DNA of 64,000 nt, taken from assembly GCF_020623625.1 (NCBI RefSeq), contig NC_060205.1, forward strand, positions 923,501 through 987,500, read 5' to 3'. Under the pieces are notes generated by a model. It had not been told where the DNA came from. It saw only the letters and a program-made list of their open reading frames with translations, and made no database searches. Shown one piece after another: positions 32,144 to 42,894 of this stretch (position 1 is the stretch's first letter; each line of letters opens with the position of its first letter). The position numbers and the translations under genes are program-made. This stretch comes from Saccharomycodes ludwigii. Lineage: Eukaryota > Ascomycota > Saccharomycetes > Saccharomycodales > Saccharomycodaceae.

Positions 32144-33329
32144 TTACTTTCTTCTGAAAGAAGTACCTTCAGTCAATCTAGCTTTACCACCAGTTGGTTG
32201 ACATAAAACCTTGGAACAGGATTCACAGGTAACAGCAGTTTGAGCGTGAGAGAAAACAGTAGTAATGTTCAAACAACCTGGGCATTTAACGTCCAAGAAG
32301 TAGGATCTTGGAGCTTGGACCAAAGTCTTTAACTTGTGTTTCTTAGCTTCAGAAGCAGCGGTTGGGTGCAATAAATCTTGAACTAAAACCTGTAAAAACG
32401 CATAAATAAGTTGCTCATAATATATATTAATAATATTTGAACGCAATTTTTAAATATCAAAGTTAGTAAAAATGAAATTAGGTTGTTATTCAATACTAGC
32501 TAGAAAACATAGAGAGAGAAAAAAAAACAATACATTTTATCAGGAAAAGCTTTTATCCGGACCATCCAACTTAGGCAAAACATATGGAACAACACAATCT
32601 CGTAACTATTTGGGAAGTATCTACACAAATCGCAGACCTCAATATTACGGAGTTCACACACTTCTAAATTTCTTCATAGCATAGAAATAAAAGAAAAACA
32701 GTTTGACTCCACAAATTTCAAGTGCTTCAAACGTCCCTCTAATACAAGCTATTCATAAAATAGAAAAATTATTGCCTCGACTTTGTCATTTTTTTATCAT
32801 CGATAACTAGTCTATGTATGTCCTTCTGCAGATAAAATATTAATTTTAGAGGTTGAGCCGCAAAACTGATACAAACACTTTCAATAGCAAAGCTAATGTA
32901 AGACATTTGCTAACTAATCTTTATCAAAGCACATTTAACATGCCTATCAATAGATGTATGCAATTGCGCAACATTCAGTAAGACAGAACTCATCCAATAA
33001 TAATATATAAAAGGAACATAACAATATCTACATCGTTTATTTGAAAAAGTGCTTCCACTAGGTGGCAAAATAAAGCGTGCAAAAGTTCCTGACAATGGTA
33101 TATCATAATCAAACATTCTTTTCAGTCCCATCTCCCAATTAATTTACAGATCACTTCCCACAATACTTAAGTAACTGCATGCTAACTTATCATCTTGTTT
33201 TCTTTTTTTTTTTTTTTTCCTTTTCCCTAATGAAACAAATATTTGGTTCTTGTTTATCTCTCTAATGTTTCCTCGACCAGTGTCTTATATATTTAGTTTT
33301 TAATCCTATTAATCTTTGTAACATACCAT
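32144..33329 (-). CDS. RPS27: 40S ribosomal protein eS27, spliced
   Basis: Exon 2 (32389-32144) encodes [10 protein letters not shown] through GTSFRRK, the near-invariant eS27 sequence with its zinc finger C-x2-C ... C-x2-C. An in-frame upstream ATG would add residues that the family lacks. Instead, a 3' splice site (CAG, ending at 32390), a TACTAAC branch point (32468-32462) and an ATG directly joined to GTATGT at 33329-33321 define a 3-nt first exon (33329-33327) and a 937-nt intron. The spliced product is 82 residues, exactly the S. cerevisiae length. RPS27A there also has an exon 1 consisting of ATG only. The protein is a small-subunit component at the solvent side. Splice sites are read from sequence; the join is inferred from these matches. 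Confidence 0.93.
32390..33326 (-). other. RPS27 intron
   Basis: A 937-nt intron: 5' site GTATGT at 33326-33321, branch point TACTAAC at 32468-32462, and 3' site CAG ending at 32390, 72 nt beyond the branch-point motif. Short open frames inside it (for example 32472-32684 on the plus strand) show no conservation that I recognise. I saw no clear snoRNA boxes. Confidence 0.88.
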
Positions 33330-36300
33330 CTTGGACTATGTGCTCTTTGTTTTATGTGTACTTTTATATTTTTTGAAGCAAAATGTTAATAAAAGAATAT
33401 AGAAATATAGAAAAAGGTTATAAGAAAATAAAAAATTAAAAAAGGTTATAAAAAAATAGAAAGGCAGGGGGATAGTATAATGATGTTTTAATGAATCTTA
33501 ACAATAATAACTAAAAACGAATGGCAAAAGACAGAGGATTTGGATGTATGATAGAGAAAAAAATTAAAAAAAAAAAAAAAAAAAAAAGAAAAAAATATTT
33601 TTTTAAGATAAAAAGAATTGGTGCAAGATATGTTTTCATAAATGTTTTCAATCAAATATCTTTTCTAACTTTGTTTAGAGACAAAATTTATTTGTAGGTA
33701 ATTTTTTTCTTTCTAAAAGAAAAAAAAAAGGAAATAATAAAAATTAAACGCCATACATCGCTTTTTTTTTTCTTTTAGTAATTTGTGATTTCTTTTTTTT
33801 TTTCTTTTATTAGCAAGTATGTGTTTTATGAGTCTATTTTGAATAAGATAACATGAAAATTAAAAAAAAAATAAATATTTTTGGAAATTAAATAGAATGC
33901 ACGGGTGTATATAATTGTCGCAAGCAGTCATATTTATTTATCTGTAAAGCCCTAAAATAGCATTTTTGGGCTTTATTAGAAGGGATGATTGAGATCTTTG
34001 TCAAAGCCAAAAAATATAATACATAACGGTTGAATATTTATTTTGTATTTTTTGAGTTTTATTTTTTTTTTTTTTTATTTTTTTTATTTTTTTTAATATA
34101 AACGTGCACGAATACTATTGTTTTGAAGTAAATGTATTGTGTGTTTTTGCCGGCGGATGTTAATAAAAGCTATGTATTATTATTATTAAAGGGATTTGAT
34201 CCCCCCTTTCACTTAAACGACTTTAACCCCAAATGCCCTTTCTCTCAAACAACAAAAATGAATATTTTTATGTAATAATATATAAATATGCATATGTTTT
34301 ATAGAATATTTTTTTTAAATTATTTCTTTTGGGGGGTTTTTTTTCTCAGTACTAAGCTTGGTAAGTAACTTTGGCTAGCTAAATTTTCTTTTTATTCTTT
34401 TTTTTTTTTTTTTAACAAAAGATGTAAAGATATGATTTGATTTTTTTAACTACTAAAGCAGCCTTAAATAAATACAATGCAATTTTGATAAAAAAAAAAA
34501 ACAAAAAAAAACAGCAGCAACAAAAAGGATACTACACATATACGTACGCTATTCGAAACCTTGTATTATTGATAGACCTTTTAATTTTATTACTATCAGT
34601 TGCTTAGCAATGCTCAATAACAAATTAATATTTAACTGTGTTTCATATATAAAATTTGTAACGCTCACATGTTTTCGTATAAAGTTGGGATACTCCATTT
34701 GTCCCTTCCGGTTTTTCTAGGTCTTAACAAATAAATAACTAAAAATTTTATGTTTAATTTAAGAGCTTTTATTTTATTTTTTTTTTTTTTTTCCCTCGTT
34801 CTTTATTTCTTTCTTTTATTACAAATATATATTAAAAAAAAAAAAAAAAAAAAGAATATAGTCTTGGCAACGTATAAGTACTTATTTATGGGTAAAAACT
34901 GTAGATACTGATCGTAATAATAGTAAATTAAAATGCTATGCAATAACCATTATTTCTGGAAATAGAATAAGAAAAATATTAACACTGTTTATATACAGTT
35001 TTAGCAAACAATCAAGAAACGTCCCACCGATTTAAAAAAAATCTCTGTTCAGAACCTATTTCCTCTGAATAAAAATATTGTTTAAATATAACGCTCAACA
35101 TAGGGTGTTGACCACTTTTTTTGGTATATTTCGTTTTATTATTATTACCAGTCCAAAGTCAGTCTTTAAACTTTTAGATACTTTCATTACTATTTGTCTA
35201 ATAGCATTTTTCACAGACCAAGTTCATATTTTAACTTTAAAGTAGAGATTTTGACCGCTAAACTTTTTTCTTTATTGCTTTATTAGCCATTACGTTTTGA
35301 ATTCACAAAAGATAATACTGCTGGACCAACAAAAACTTACTAATCCAAAAATAATCATAATTCTTTAACATATAGAAAAATGGAATATATTGCATTAGAA
35401 TAAGATGCTATTTTTAGAACTCCTTAACGATCTATGGGTTCCACTTTAATAAACTTATAATTTTATTTTTTTTTTTTATTTTTTCCATGAATATAAAGTA
35501 TATGTTGGTCACAAATGAAGAATGCTGTTTTTAAGTAACATTTAAACTCAAACTTTGGGACAATGGTATTATAACAAATAAAAATGCTATTTGATACATA
35601 TTTGTGACCTTTAACGATAATTATTCTTAGAATAAGTCATTTACTGTTATTTTGAAGATTAAACTGTTTAATATCTATAGTTTTTCCTCAAAAGGAAAAA
35701 AAAAAAAAAAAAAAAAAAAAAAAAGCAAATGGTTTTATTACAATTTTTTTTTCACCAATAAGTATGGTATTGAACTATATTTTTTTTCAATTATCTTTTA
35801 AAGAAAATTAAATGAAAGTAGAATAATTGCCTGAATACATCCAGGTAGCATCTAAAAAGACATTCAGAACACTGATAAATAATATTTCTTACAAAAGAAA
35901 AAGGTGGGAAAAAAAAAAAACAGTCAACAATTATTACAGTCACAAATGAAAAATTACTGTTTTGAGCATGAATAGAAGTACTATTTTTAATAGAATTATA
36001 TTTTTTTAGCTTTTTATAAATAGTAGACTTTACTTGTGAAGCAATTAGAGGGCAATATTTTTTTTTATAAATGTTTCGATATATTTATAGGTTACAAAAA
36101 AAAACTAATCAGAAGGGCAGTAAAGGAGAAGAAAGGATCGCATAAATAATTATAACTAATTAGCTAGCATTAAAAAATGGTAAGAGTCAAACTAATGTCT
36201 CCTTCCCATTTTTTACTAATTGACTTTTAGCACGATCCTGTAAGCAAATATGTATATACAGACATTTATAAGCAATGAAGAATTAATTTTAGAATCTTTG

Positions 36301-36593
36301 TGATGTTTAAACATATAATTCACTCTAATGTTCAATCAGAAGTGTAAATTATTAGGAAAAGAAAAAAAGGCAGAAGCCAATCTATGAAAGGATGACAAAA
36401 TAAAAAGAATAAATTTACATTAAACTTATCTATATTTCTTTTACACTCTATCTATATATATATATATATGCATGCGTATTAATGACAATAAATAGCAACA
36501 AAAAATCAAATCAATAATAATGATATAACAATAAAAAAAAAAAGAATAAAATAAAATACAATGCAAGGTAATATGATTACCATAATTCAGTTA
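33330..36593. other. 3.26-kb gene-free region between RPS27 and the Ras-like gene
   Basis: No protein gene is supported in six frames. The left end should be the RPS27 promoter; a Rap1-like ACACCCGTGCAT (minus strand) sits near 33899-33911. Structured elements are a hairpin at 33945-33975, GGGAT-TTG-ATCCC near 34192-34204, and a 10-bp inverted repeat (35507-35516 with 35600-35609) whose arm sequence recurs at 35938-35949. Many A/T runs occur, for example about 35697-35724. The segment could hold a non-coding RNA gene or a diverged element; nothing identifies one. Confidence 0.6.
33945..33975. other. Strong 31-nt hairpin in the gene-free region
   Basis: Arms TAAAGCCC and GGGCTTTA pair perfectly over 8 bp. 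After one T-T mismatch a further 5 A-T pairs close a 3-nt AGC loop. It is GC-richer than its surroundings and could be part of an RNA gene or a transcript end. Confidence 0.8.
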
Positions 36594-38240
36594 TTACATG
36601 ATAATACAACATTTATTTTCAACACTGGTTTTAGAAAAAACTTTAATCGTGGGGCTCCTAAAAGAACGAGATTTCCCCTTTTTATTTTTGCTAGTGTTAT
36701 TAACATTTTTGTCCTTCAGAGGCTTGTCAGAATTTATATTTTTAACATTTCTAGTTGTCACAACATTTTTATGAATTAAAGGTGTATCAGTATATGTTCC
36801 ATTGAGGGACGTAGAAACAATTAACTTAGATTCAAATGTACTAAGCTTATTACTGGTCTTGTCAAGTTTGTTATCGAGTTGATCACTATTAGTGTTTCCA
36901 TTGGTATTAATCATTTTTTTCTGTGATTCATACTTTTCCCTCTCTACTTCCCTTTCGTTACTTTTTTCTTTCCCCTCTTCTCTGTTATCCGCTCCTCTTT
37001 TATTCACAGAAGAAGTCGTAGATTCTTTTTTATTATTACTAGCACTTTCCATAATATCTTTACTAACATTAAAGGAAGATTTTAAGTTGGGATTACCGTC
37101 AGACCTTTTAACATTATTAATGCCATTATTATTGTCATTATCGTCTGTCTTTGTTGTTGTTGTCGTAGTAGTTGTTGTTGTAGTGGTTGTTGTTGACCCC
37201 TTTCTCCCCGTACCGCTTCTAAAATTTTCTGTTTTACCACCAACCTCCTGCTTCAGCATGTGATTTTTATTATTTCTAATAAAAGATCTCTTCATTAATT
37301 CTATTTTTTTTAACACCTGAAAAAATAAGGTTTCGCTTTCAAACAGCTCACCCTCGTTACCAGTATTTAAAGCACTGGTTTCATAATAAACACCATTACT
37401 TGGGGAAACGCTATTGTAATCATACTTCCAAATATCATTATTATCTAGCTGTGAGGTAATACCATGACCCACAATATATTTGTTTGGATGCAACCCCATT
37501 CTCTCTAAGCAATGAATAATATGGACATCAACCATTTTATTGACATACTCGTCACACTTAGAAGCAGCAATAAAAATATTTAACGCATCATTTTTATCGC
37601 TGGAAGGTCTTTTAATTTCTAGGATATAATTGTAATAGGTTATCAAATCAAACAAGCTTTTTTCATTAGTAGAATCAAATAATAACACAAAAGCATTTGC
37701 CTCCTCTATTGGTAACCTTTTAATTTCAGAATAACTGTTCAAAGAACACATATCTATTTGCGATAGCAAGATTTGGACGCTGTGGTCATAATTAACTCGT
37801 ACTTTGCTTATTACATCTTTATTTGCGTCAGGAAATAATTTTAATATCGAAGAAATAGAGGATCCATTGTTTTGGCTGCCAGTCGTATCATTTGTTTTTG
37901 TTGCCTCAGTTTGTTTTGCTAATTCCTTGAAATCTTCAAAACTGCGGGAATTAACCAAATTATCCAAGTTGACATTCACATAAGCAACGTCTTCAATATA
38001 ACTATAAAGGTTGGATTTATTAATCTCATTGGCATTAGCAAAATCAGCAGCAACGGTAGTAGCACTACTGTCTTCAAATTGGTTTGATAATATGGAATGA
38101 TGATGATGCAGTTGATGCGGGTCGGAAACCCACTTGGTAATTAAAGAGGATTTTCCTACACCTTCATCACCGAAAACACATATCTTAAAGGTGGTCAAAT
38201 CATATTGGTTTTTCTGCGTAGTTAAATTGACGTTATCCAT
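36594..38240 (-). CDS. Divergent Ras-like GTPase with a CaaX tail (positional YHR022C counterpart)
   Basis: A 548-residue protein. The G1 motif is clear: GDEGVGKSS (24-32). A Ras-like fold continues with AFVLLFDSTN, a G4-like ASKCDEY and a G5-like ETSAL. The G3 DxxG motif is not obvious (IDMCSL stands where DTAG would be), and a long insert separates G1 from the rest. About 200 residues of low-complexity sequence follow, including a Thr run and a Lys/Glu-rich segment. The end is CCIIM, a CaaX box with an adjacent Cys that could be palmitoylated, so membrane attachment is likely. S. cerevisiae YHR022C, a poorly studied Ras-like protein, lies between RPS27B and MYO1 on the same strand, matching this position. 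Nucleotide binding is probable; efficient hydrolysis is doubtful. Confidence 0.8.
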   Translation of the reverse strand: MDNVNLTTQKNQYDLTTFKICVFGDEGVGKSSLITKWVSDPHQLHHHHSILSNQFEDSSATTVAADFANANEINKSNLYSYIEDVAYVNVNLDNLVNSRSFEDFKELAKQTEATKTNDTTGSQNNGSSISSILKLFPDANKDVISKVRVNYDHSVQILLSQIDMCSLNSYSEIKRLPIEEANAFVLLFDSTNEKSLFDLITYYNYILEIKRPSSDKNDALNIFIAASKCDEYVNKMVDVHIIHCLERMGLHPNKYIVGHGITSQLDNNDIWKYDYNSVSPSNGVYYETSALNTGNEGELFESETLFFQVLKKIELMKRSFIRNNKNHMLKQEVGGKTENFRSGTGRKGSTTTTTTTTTTTTTTKTDDNDNNNGINNVKRSDGNPNLKSSFNVSKDIMESASNNKKESTTSSVNKRGADNREEGKEKSNEREVEREKYESQKKMINTNGNTNSDQLDNKLDKTSNKLSTFESKLIVSTSLNGTYTDTPLIHKNVVTTRNVKNINSDKPLKDKNVNNTSKNKKGKSRSFRSPTIKVFSKTSVENKCCIIM

Positions 38241-39803
38241 AGCTTTCGGGATAAATTCCTTGGTCTTTCTTCTCTTTTTTTTCTTTTTTTTTTTTATTTA
38301 ATATGTATATATAATTAAAGGGGAAGGAAGAAGAAGGAAAAAAAAAAAAAAAAAAAAAAAAAAAAGGTAAAAATGATCTTATTTACAAAATTTTGTTGTT
38401 CTTTGTTATTATTTCTATAAAAGGTTCTATTGTCTTATTTGTACTGGAAATATGGTTATGCTGGTGTATGGGTTCTTCTTTAAGATACAAATATTCCGTT
38501 TTCTACGACACGATCTGTGTATCTTCCCTATTTTTATTAATGGAAGTTCGATGTAGTGATTTAGAGTAATTTCTAGTTAGAGCAATATATGTATATAAAA
38601 GATCTGTGCTTAATACGGGGGGTTTTAAATGGTTCGTAAAAAAGTAATGAAAAAAAAAAAAAAAATAAAAATCACGGTAATAACCCAGTTAATGAAAGAT
38701 AAAGCTAAAATGTGTCTTTATAGGAAAAGGAAAAAGAAAAAAAAAAAAAAAAAAGAAGAAAAAAAGTAAAATGAATAAAAAGTAAAATAAAACACAATCC
38801 ACGTTATAGGTTATTTTTATATTTAAAATAATTTAACTATAACTTGGAAAAAAAAAGAAAAAAAAAAGAGGGAAAAAAAAGTGAAAAGAGCAAAAAAAAA
38901 AAAAAAAATAAAAAAATCAAAAAATCAAGTTTAATAACTAAATATTTGATACACAGTATTATTTATGTGGTTCGATTACTGCTAATAATAGCAATGATAA
39001 TAAACCGTTAGGTTTTTTTTTTTATTGCTTTTTTTCTTTTTTGTTTTTGTTTTTGCTTGGACTAAAGAAAAATATTTTGTATTACAGATTTGAAATTTTT
39101 TGAAGAAATACCAATTTTTTCATAATTTAAATGGTTATGCCCAGATATTAAATATGCTGCCATCCATAAAAAGTACGAGAAAAAAACAATTTTTTGTCGG
39201 AATCTAGAATGTTCTACGAGTTAATCTGACACAGATTCATATCTTGTGACTATTTGTGTATTTATGTGGGTATTTTTTTTTTACTGTGTATTTTTAAAAA
39301 TAGATGTTAAAATGCTCAAAGTGCACATTCAGGGAACAACCGGATATCAAAAAGCTTCATTCATCTTATTTTTATTACACAACAAAAAAAAAAAAATATT
39401 GATAAATTATAAACGCCCTTCCTTTTTTATTTCAATGCCACAAAAAAAAAAAAAAAAAAAAAAAAGATGTTCTTAACGCTTTAGATTAGAAGAATTTTTC
39501 TTATCCCCCTTTAATTTTTTTTTTTTTTTTGATTTACTGATTAAAAAAAAAAAAAACAAAACCTAACTGATAGTATACTAAAAGACAAGTACGATTCTCT
39601 CCTTTTTAAACACTTCAGAAAACTGCTTATCCTTTCTATAACGTATATTACGTAAAGAAATTTGATATTATTTTACGCTTTTTAACCAACTGTCAACCAT
39701 AATTGTTGAGCCAGTTATTATTCCTTAAAATTACCGTGTAAGATTATTTTTTTTTTGTAAGATGTGGATATATAAATATATAAGTATATAAAAAAGTACA
39801 CAA

Positions 39804-39842
<39 letters not shown>

Positions 39843-40225
39843 AATTTCACAATTAAACTAATAATACGTGCCGGTGATAAAGGATTATACAATTTCTTCG
39901 GCTAAAAAATAAAAAATAAAAGGCTTATCAGTATAAATATTAAGCACTTTTTAAAACCAAAGTCCGGCTCCGACTATTTCTATAGAAATGGCTTTACAGA
40001 ATAATATTTTATTCAAAAATTAGCGCATAGACGTGTACATACACATCATAAAAATGATTTAGCAACTTGGTCAATTTACATAATAATAACCGTTTGATAT
40101 TTAAATTACAAAAATAAAAAAAAAAAATAAAAAAAAAAAACGTTATTAATAAGCTCTAATATATATAAATACATATATAGATATATTATAGAATATTTAA
40201 GGAAATGGGGTGTATAAATGCACAT
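38241..40225. other. 2-kb gene-free region between the Ras-like and F-box genes
   Basis: Promoter of the Ras-like gene on the left and 3' flank of the F-box gene on the right. It is dominated by homopolymers: A runs near 38338-38365 and 39441-39464, and a 35-A run at 39807-39841. Short frames here (for example 39246-39476 plus) encode only low-complexity peptides. One GATTCCGACAAA site near 39198 was examined as a centromere element and rejected. Confidence 0.6.
39807..39841. repeat. 35-bp A homopolymer
   Basis: An uninterrupted run of 35 A, the longest homopolymer I noticed in the window. Length may be affected by sequencing or replication slippage. Confidence 0.85.
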
Positions 40226-42346
40226 CTACACAAAAATACGTATTTTCTCATCAAACCAATCAGAATACATTAAAATATTCCCATTATTATCATCCACAGT
40301 AGTACTATCGACGGAACTGTTTTTTTTAAAAATCAATTTCCCCCCATATTTTATATACGACAATGAAGGAAATCTTTTGAAATAAGATACAGATAAATTA
40401 CGAAAGTAATTTGTTTCTGCATAAAAAGTATCATCTGTCCTAGTATTTATCAACCCGAAATTAAATCCAGTGGAATTACCTCTAAATTTACCTGTCAAAT
40501 GCAAATACTGCAAATTAGGAAGAAGGGCTTTCGATGTACCAATGTTACTAGGAAAAGACCTGTTATCTATCTTTAAACCAGTTAAATTTTGCATAGCTTC
40601 CCAAAACTTTAACTCATCTAATTTTTCTAAGTTAATGAATTTATCAAATTCATAATAATCCTCTTGGTTTTCAATTATCTCTAAAGACAACTTCGTTAGT
40701 GTGCAATGATGTTGCATAATAGATTTGGCTAAAGTTGTTGATTTGCTATTGCTCCAAGAGATATTATTTTCTTTGTACCCATCCCATCTCATTGAAATAT
40801 CCAATTCCCTTAAACCTCCGTCAGCAGATATCAGTGTTTTATCCAAAACATATTCTACGGTATCAAAATAAGGCTCGTGAATGTTTATTTTTAAAATAGT
40901 TAAATTTTTCATAGCATCCCAATTAATTTTTTTTAAAAACCTATTGTCAGTACATTGTTCAAGATGTACTAACGGAGTCAAACAATATTCCCTTATGTTA
41001 TTTAATGAGAGCTTTCTAATTTTATCCAAAGACAATATTTTGTTTAAAAATTTAGCGTCATTGGGTAAAACTGATGTGTTATTCAATTCAAATGTCTCCA
41101 AGTTAGTAAAATTGCTTGGTCTTTTATGCAAGGAGAAAAGCAATTCATAATAACTGCAACCTAAATGACTCAGATATAGTTCTTTATTATTTATTTTAAC
41201 CACTGTTGGAAAATCATTTTTAATAGTGGCATTAGTCTTGTTATTATCGACAGTAGCATTATACGCCTCAAGTAAATTAAAATCCAACGATTGTGTAAAA
41301 AAATTTTTCCTGTTTTTTTTAATGCCAAAAATACCACTATTATTCTTGTATTTCTCTTCCGTTAAAGTTAACTTTAGATGTTTTAATGTTTTAAACAAAC
41401 TGTTTTCGTAAATGCGCATAAGACATATAAAGGATTTCATACTAGTCAGTTCCAAGTTTTCCAAACTTTGAACAGTCAGTGAGCTTGATGGTTTAACATG
41501 ATGATCATGACCGCTGGTATTGCTGATGAAAGTTATCTTACCGCAGCTTAATTTTTGTAATGACCAAAATGGATAAACATATCCTTCATTAGCATCGCTG
41601 TATCCTAGCACATAATGACAACCACAGTCAAATATATTTAAAGTAACATCTAAAGGCAACTTAATAGTCTTTGCATGATCTAAGTGATACAAAATATCAT
41701 TATTAAACGCAGCATCTAATGAACAAATACCATTTTTTAAACGCAAATTGCTTGGTAAATTAATTACCTGAAAGTGTTCAATCAAATGACCATATAACGG
41801 AAGATTTTCTAAAAGCTTATTAAAACTGTATGGTTGTTTAATATACGTGCCATGATGATACCCTTGCGCTTGACTGTGATGTGTTAAATTCGAATAATTC
41901 TGATCTACAATAATTGAATTATACAATTCTATAATACAAGCCGCATGGAAATTTTTACAGATAGATGCTAAGATAATTAAATCGTACTGGTTTAAATATC
42001 GTACTATTCTCAATTTGATCTCAAATGGAAGTCCAGTAAAGATATTTCCACTGCTTCTAGTACCAGCATACACATCGCTTAATATATTACCGCAACTGCT
42101 TTCAGATACAAAGTTGTTAATATATTTCTGTGATTTTTCTGAGTCGGTAGAAATTTGAAAATATAATGGCATTAGATATAATATGGATGGGTGTTGCGTA
42201 AAATATTTTGTATCATTAACGTAGAGCTTCCTTTTCAAGCTGTTAAGATTGTATTGTGGAAATTCGTGAGATGGTATTGCTTCCTTCACCTCATTGCCAT
42301 TTATGATTTTGTCTCTATTTATAATGTTGGTGTTTGGAACATTCAT
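40226..42346 (-). CDS. F-box protein with leucine-rich C-terminal region
   Basis: A 706-residue protein. An F-box-like stretch lies at about residues 103-145 (FTGLPFEIKLRIVRYLNQYD, then LIILASICKNFHAAC), the motif that binds Skp1 in SCF ubiquitin ligases. The following ~550 residues contain irregular leucine-rich units such as LENLELTSM, LKHLKLTL, LRELDISM and LQYLHLTG, consistent with an LRR substrate-binding domain. This places it with yeast F-box/LRR proteins, but I cannot choose between candidates such as YLR352W-, YDR306C- or Skp2-like members. It interrupts the YHR022C-YHR023W order known from S. cerevisiae and is divergent from MYO1. Confidence 0.8.
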   Translation of the reverse strand: MNVPNTNIINRDKIINGNEVKEAIPSHEFPQYNLNSLKRKLYVNDTKYFTQHPSILYLMPLYFQISTDSEKSQKYINNFVSESSCGNILSDVYAGTRSSGNIFTGLPFEIKLRIVRYLNQYDLIILASICKNFHAACIIELYNSIIVDQNYSNLTHHSQAQGYHHGTYIKQPYSFNKLLENLPLYGHLIEHFQVINLPSNLRLKNGICSLDAAFNNDILYHLDHAKTIKLPLDVTLNIFDCGCHYVLGYSDANEGYVYPFWSLQKLSCGKITFISNTSGHDHHVKPSSSLTVQSLENLELTSMKSFICLMRIYENSLFKTLKHLKLTLTEEKYKNNSGIFGIKKNRKNFFTQSLDFNLLEAYNATVDNNKTNATIKNDFPTVVKINNKELYLSHLGCSYYELLFSLHKRPSNFTNLETFELNNTSVLPNDAKFLNKILSLDKIRKLSLNNIREYCLTPLVHLEQCTDNRFLKKINWDAMKNLTILKINIHEPYFDTVEYVLDKTLISADGGLRELDISMRWDGYKENNISWSNSKSTTLAKSIMQHHCTLTKLSLEIIENQEDYYEFDKFINLEKLDELKFWEAMQNLTGLKIDNRSFPSNIGTSKALLPNLQYLHLTGKFRGNSTGFNFGLINTRTDDTFYAETNYFRNLSVSYFKRFPSLSYIKYGGKLIFKKNSSVDSTTVDDNNGNILMYSDWFDEKIRIFV

Positions 42347-42863
42347 TTTAACAATAATAGTATTTCTTTTTTTTTTTTTTTATTTTTATTTTTGTCTTTT
42401 AAATTTATCTAATTTTTTTTACAAGGTGCAAAATACTATCCAATACTGTTAATTTTTAACTTTAGGCTTTAGCATCACTTATATGTGGCTTTCGTAGCCT
42501 ATTAATAATTTTCTTTTTCTTTTTTTTTGTTTCAATTGAATCGTTGTAATGATTCTTATTGTGGTTTTATGTATAAGGGTGGAAATACACCCTAAGTTGT
42601 GTCATACAATAAGAACACTTCGTTTAACAGCGAAAGATTTCTGCTGCCTATAATGATGATGAAAAGGGTGTGATAACTTTGAAAAGGATGAAAACAGGAA
42701 GATTGATTTAATTTTAAACGTATTTGGCAAAATAACTTTTAAATGCACCCGACGGCTTTTTTGTTTTTTATTGTTATTAAATTGGATCATTATTATATGT
42801 GTCCGTTCCTTGCCCAGTCTAAAATCAAGAAACGGACAGTGCAGTGATATTTTTAGTGTCCGA

Positions 42864-42894
<31 letters not shown>

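Noticed and set aside
32472-33131. Short frames on both strands within the RPS27 intron as separate genes.
   Set aside because: None shows a conserved motif, and the intron is well supported by its splice signals.
34186-34215. A tRNA T-arm-like sequence GGGATTTGATCCC.
   Set aside because: It lacks the GTTCGA core and no acceptor, D or anticodon arms can be drawn around it.
39180-39260. GATTCCGACAAAAAA on the minus strand as a point-centromere CDEIII element.
   Set aside because: The core resembles CDEIII, but the CDEI-like CTTGTGAC is only about 45 bp away and the DNA between is not especially AT-rich, so the spacing and composition do not fit a CDEI-CDEII-CDEIII centromere.
39246-39476. 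A 76-codon plus-strand frame in the gap left of the F-box gene.
   Set aside because: Low-complexity, Lys-run ending, no recognisable motif and no suitable leader; typical chance frame in AT-rich DNA.
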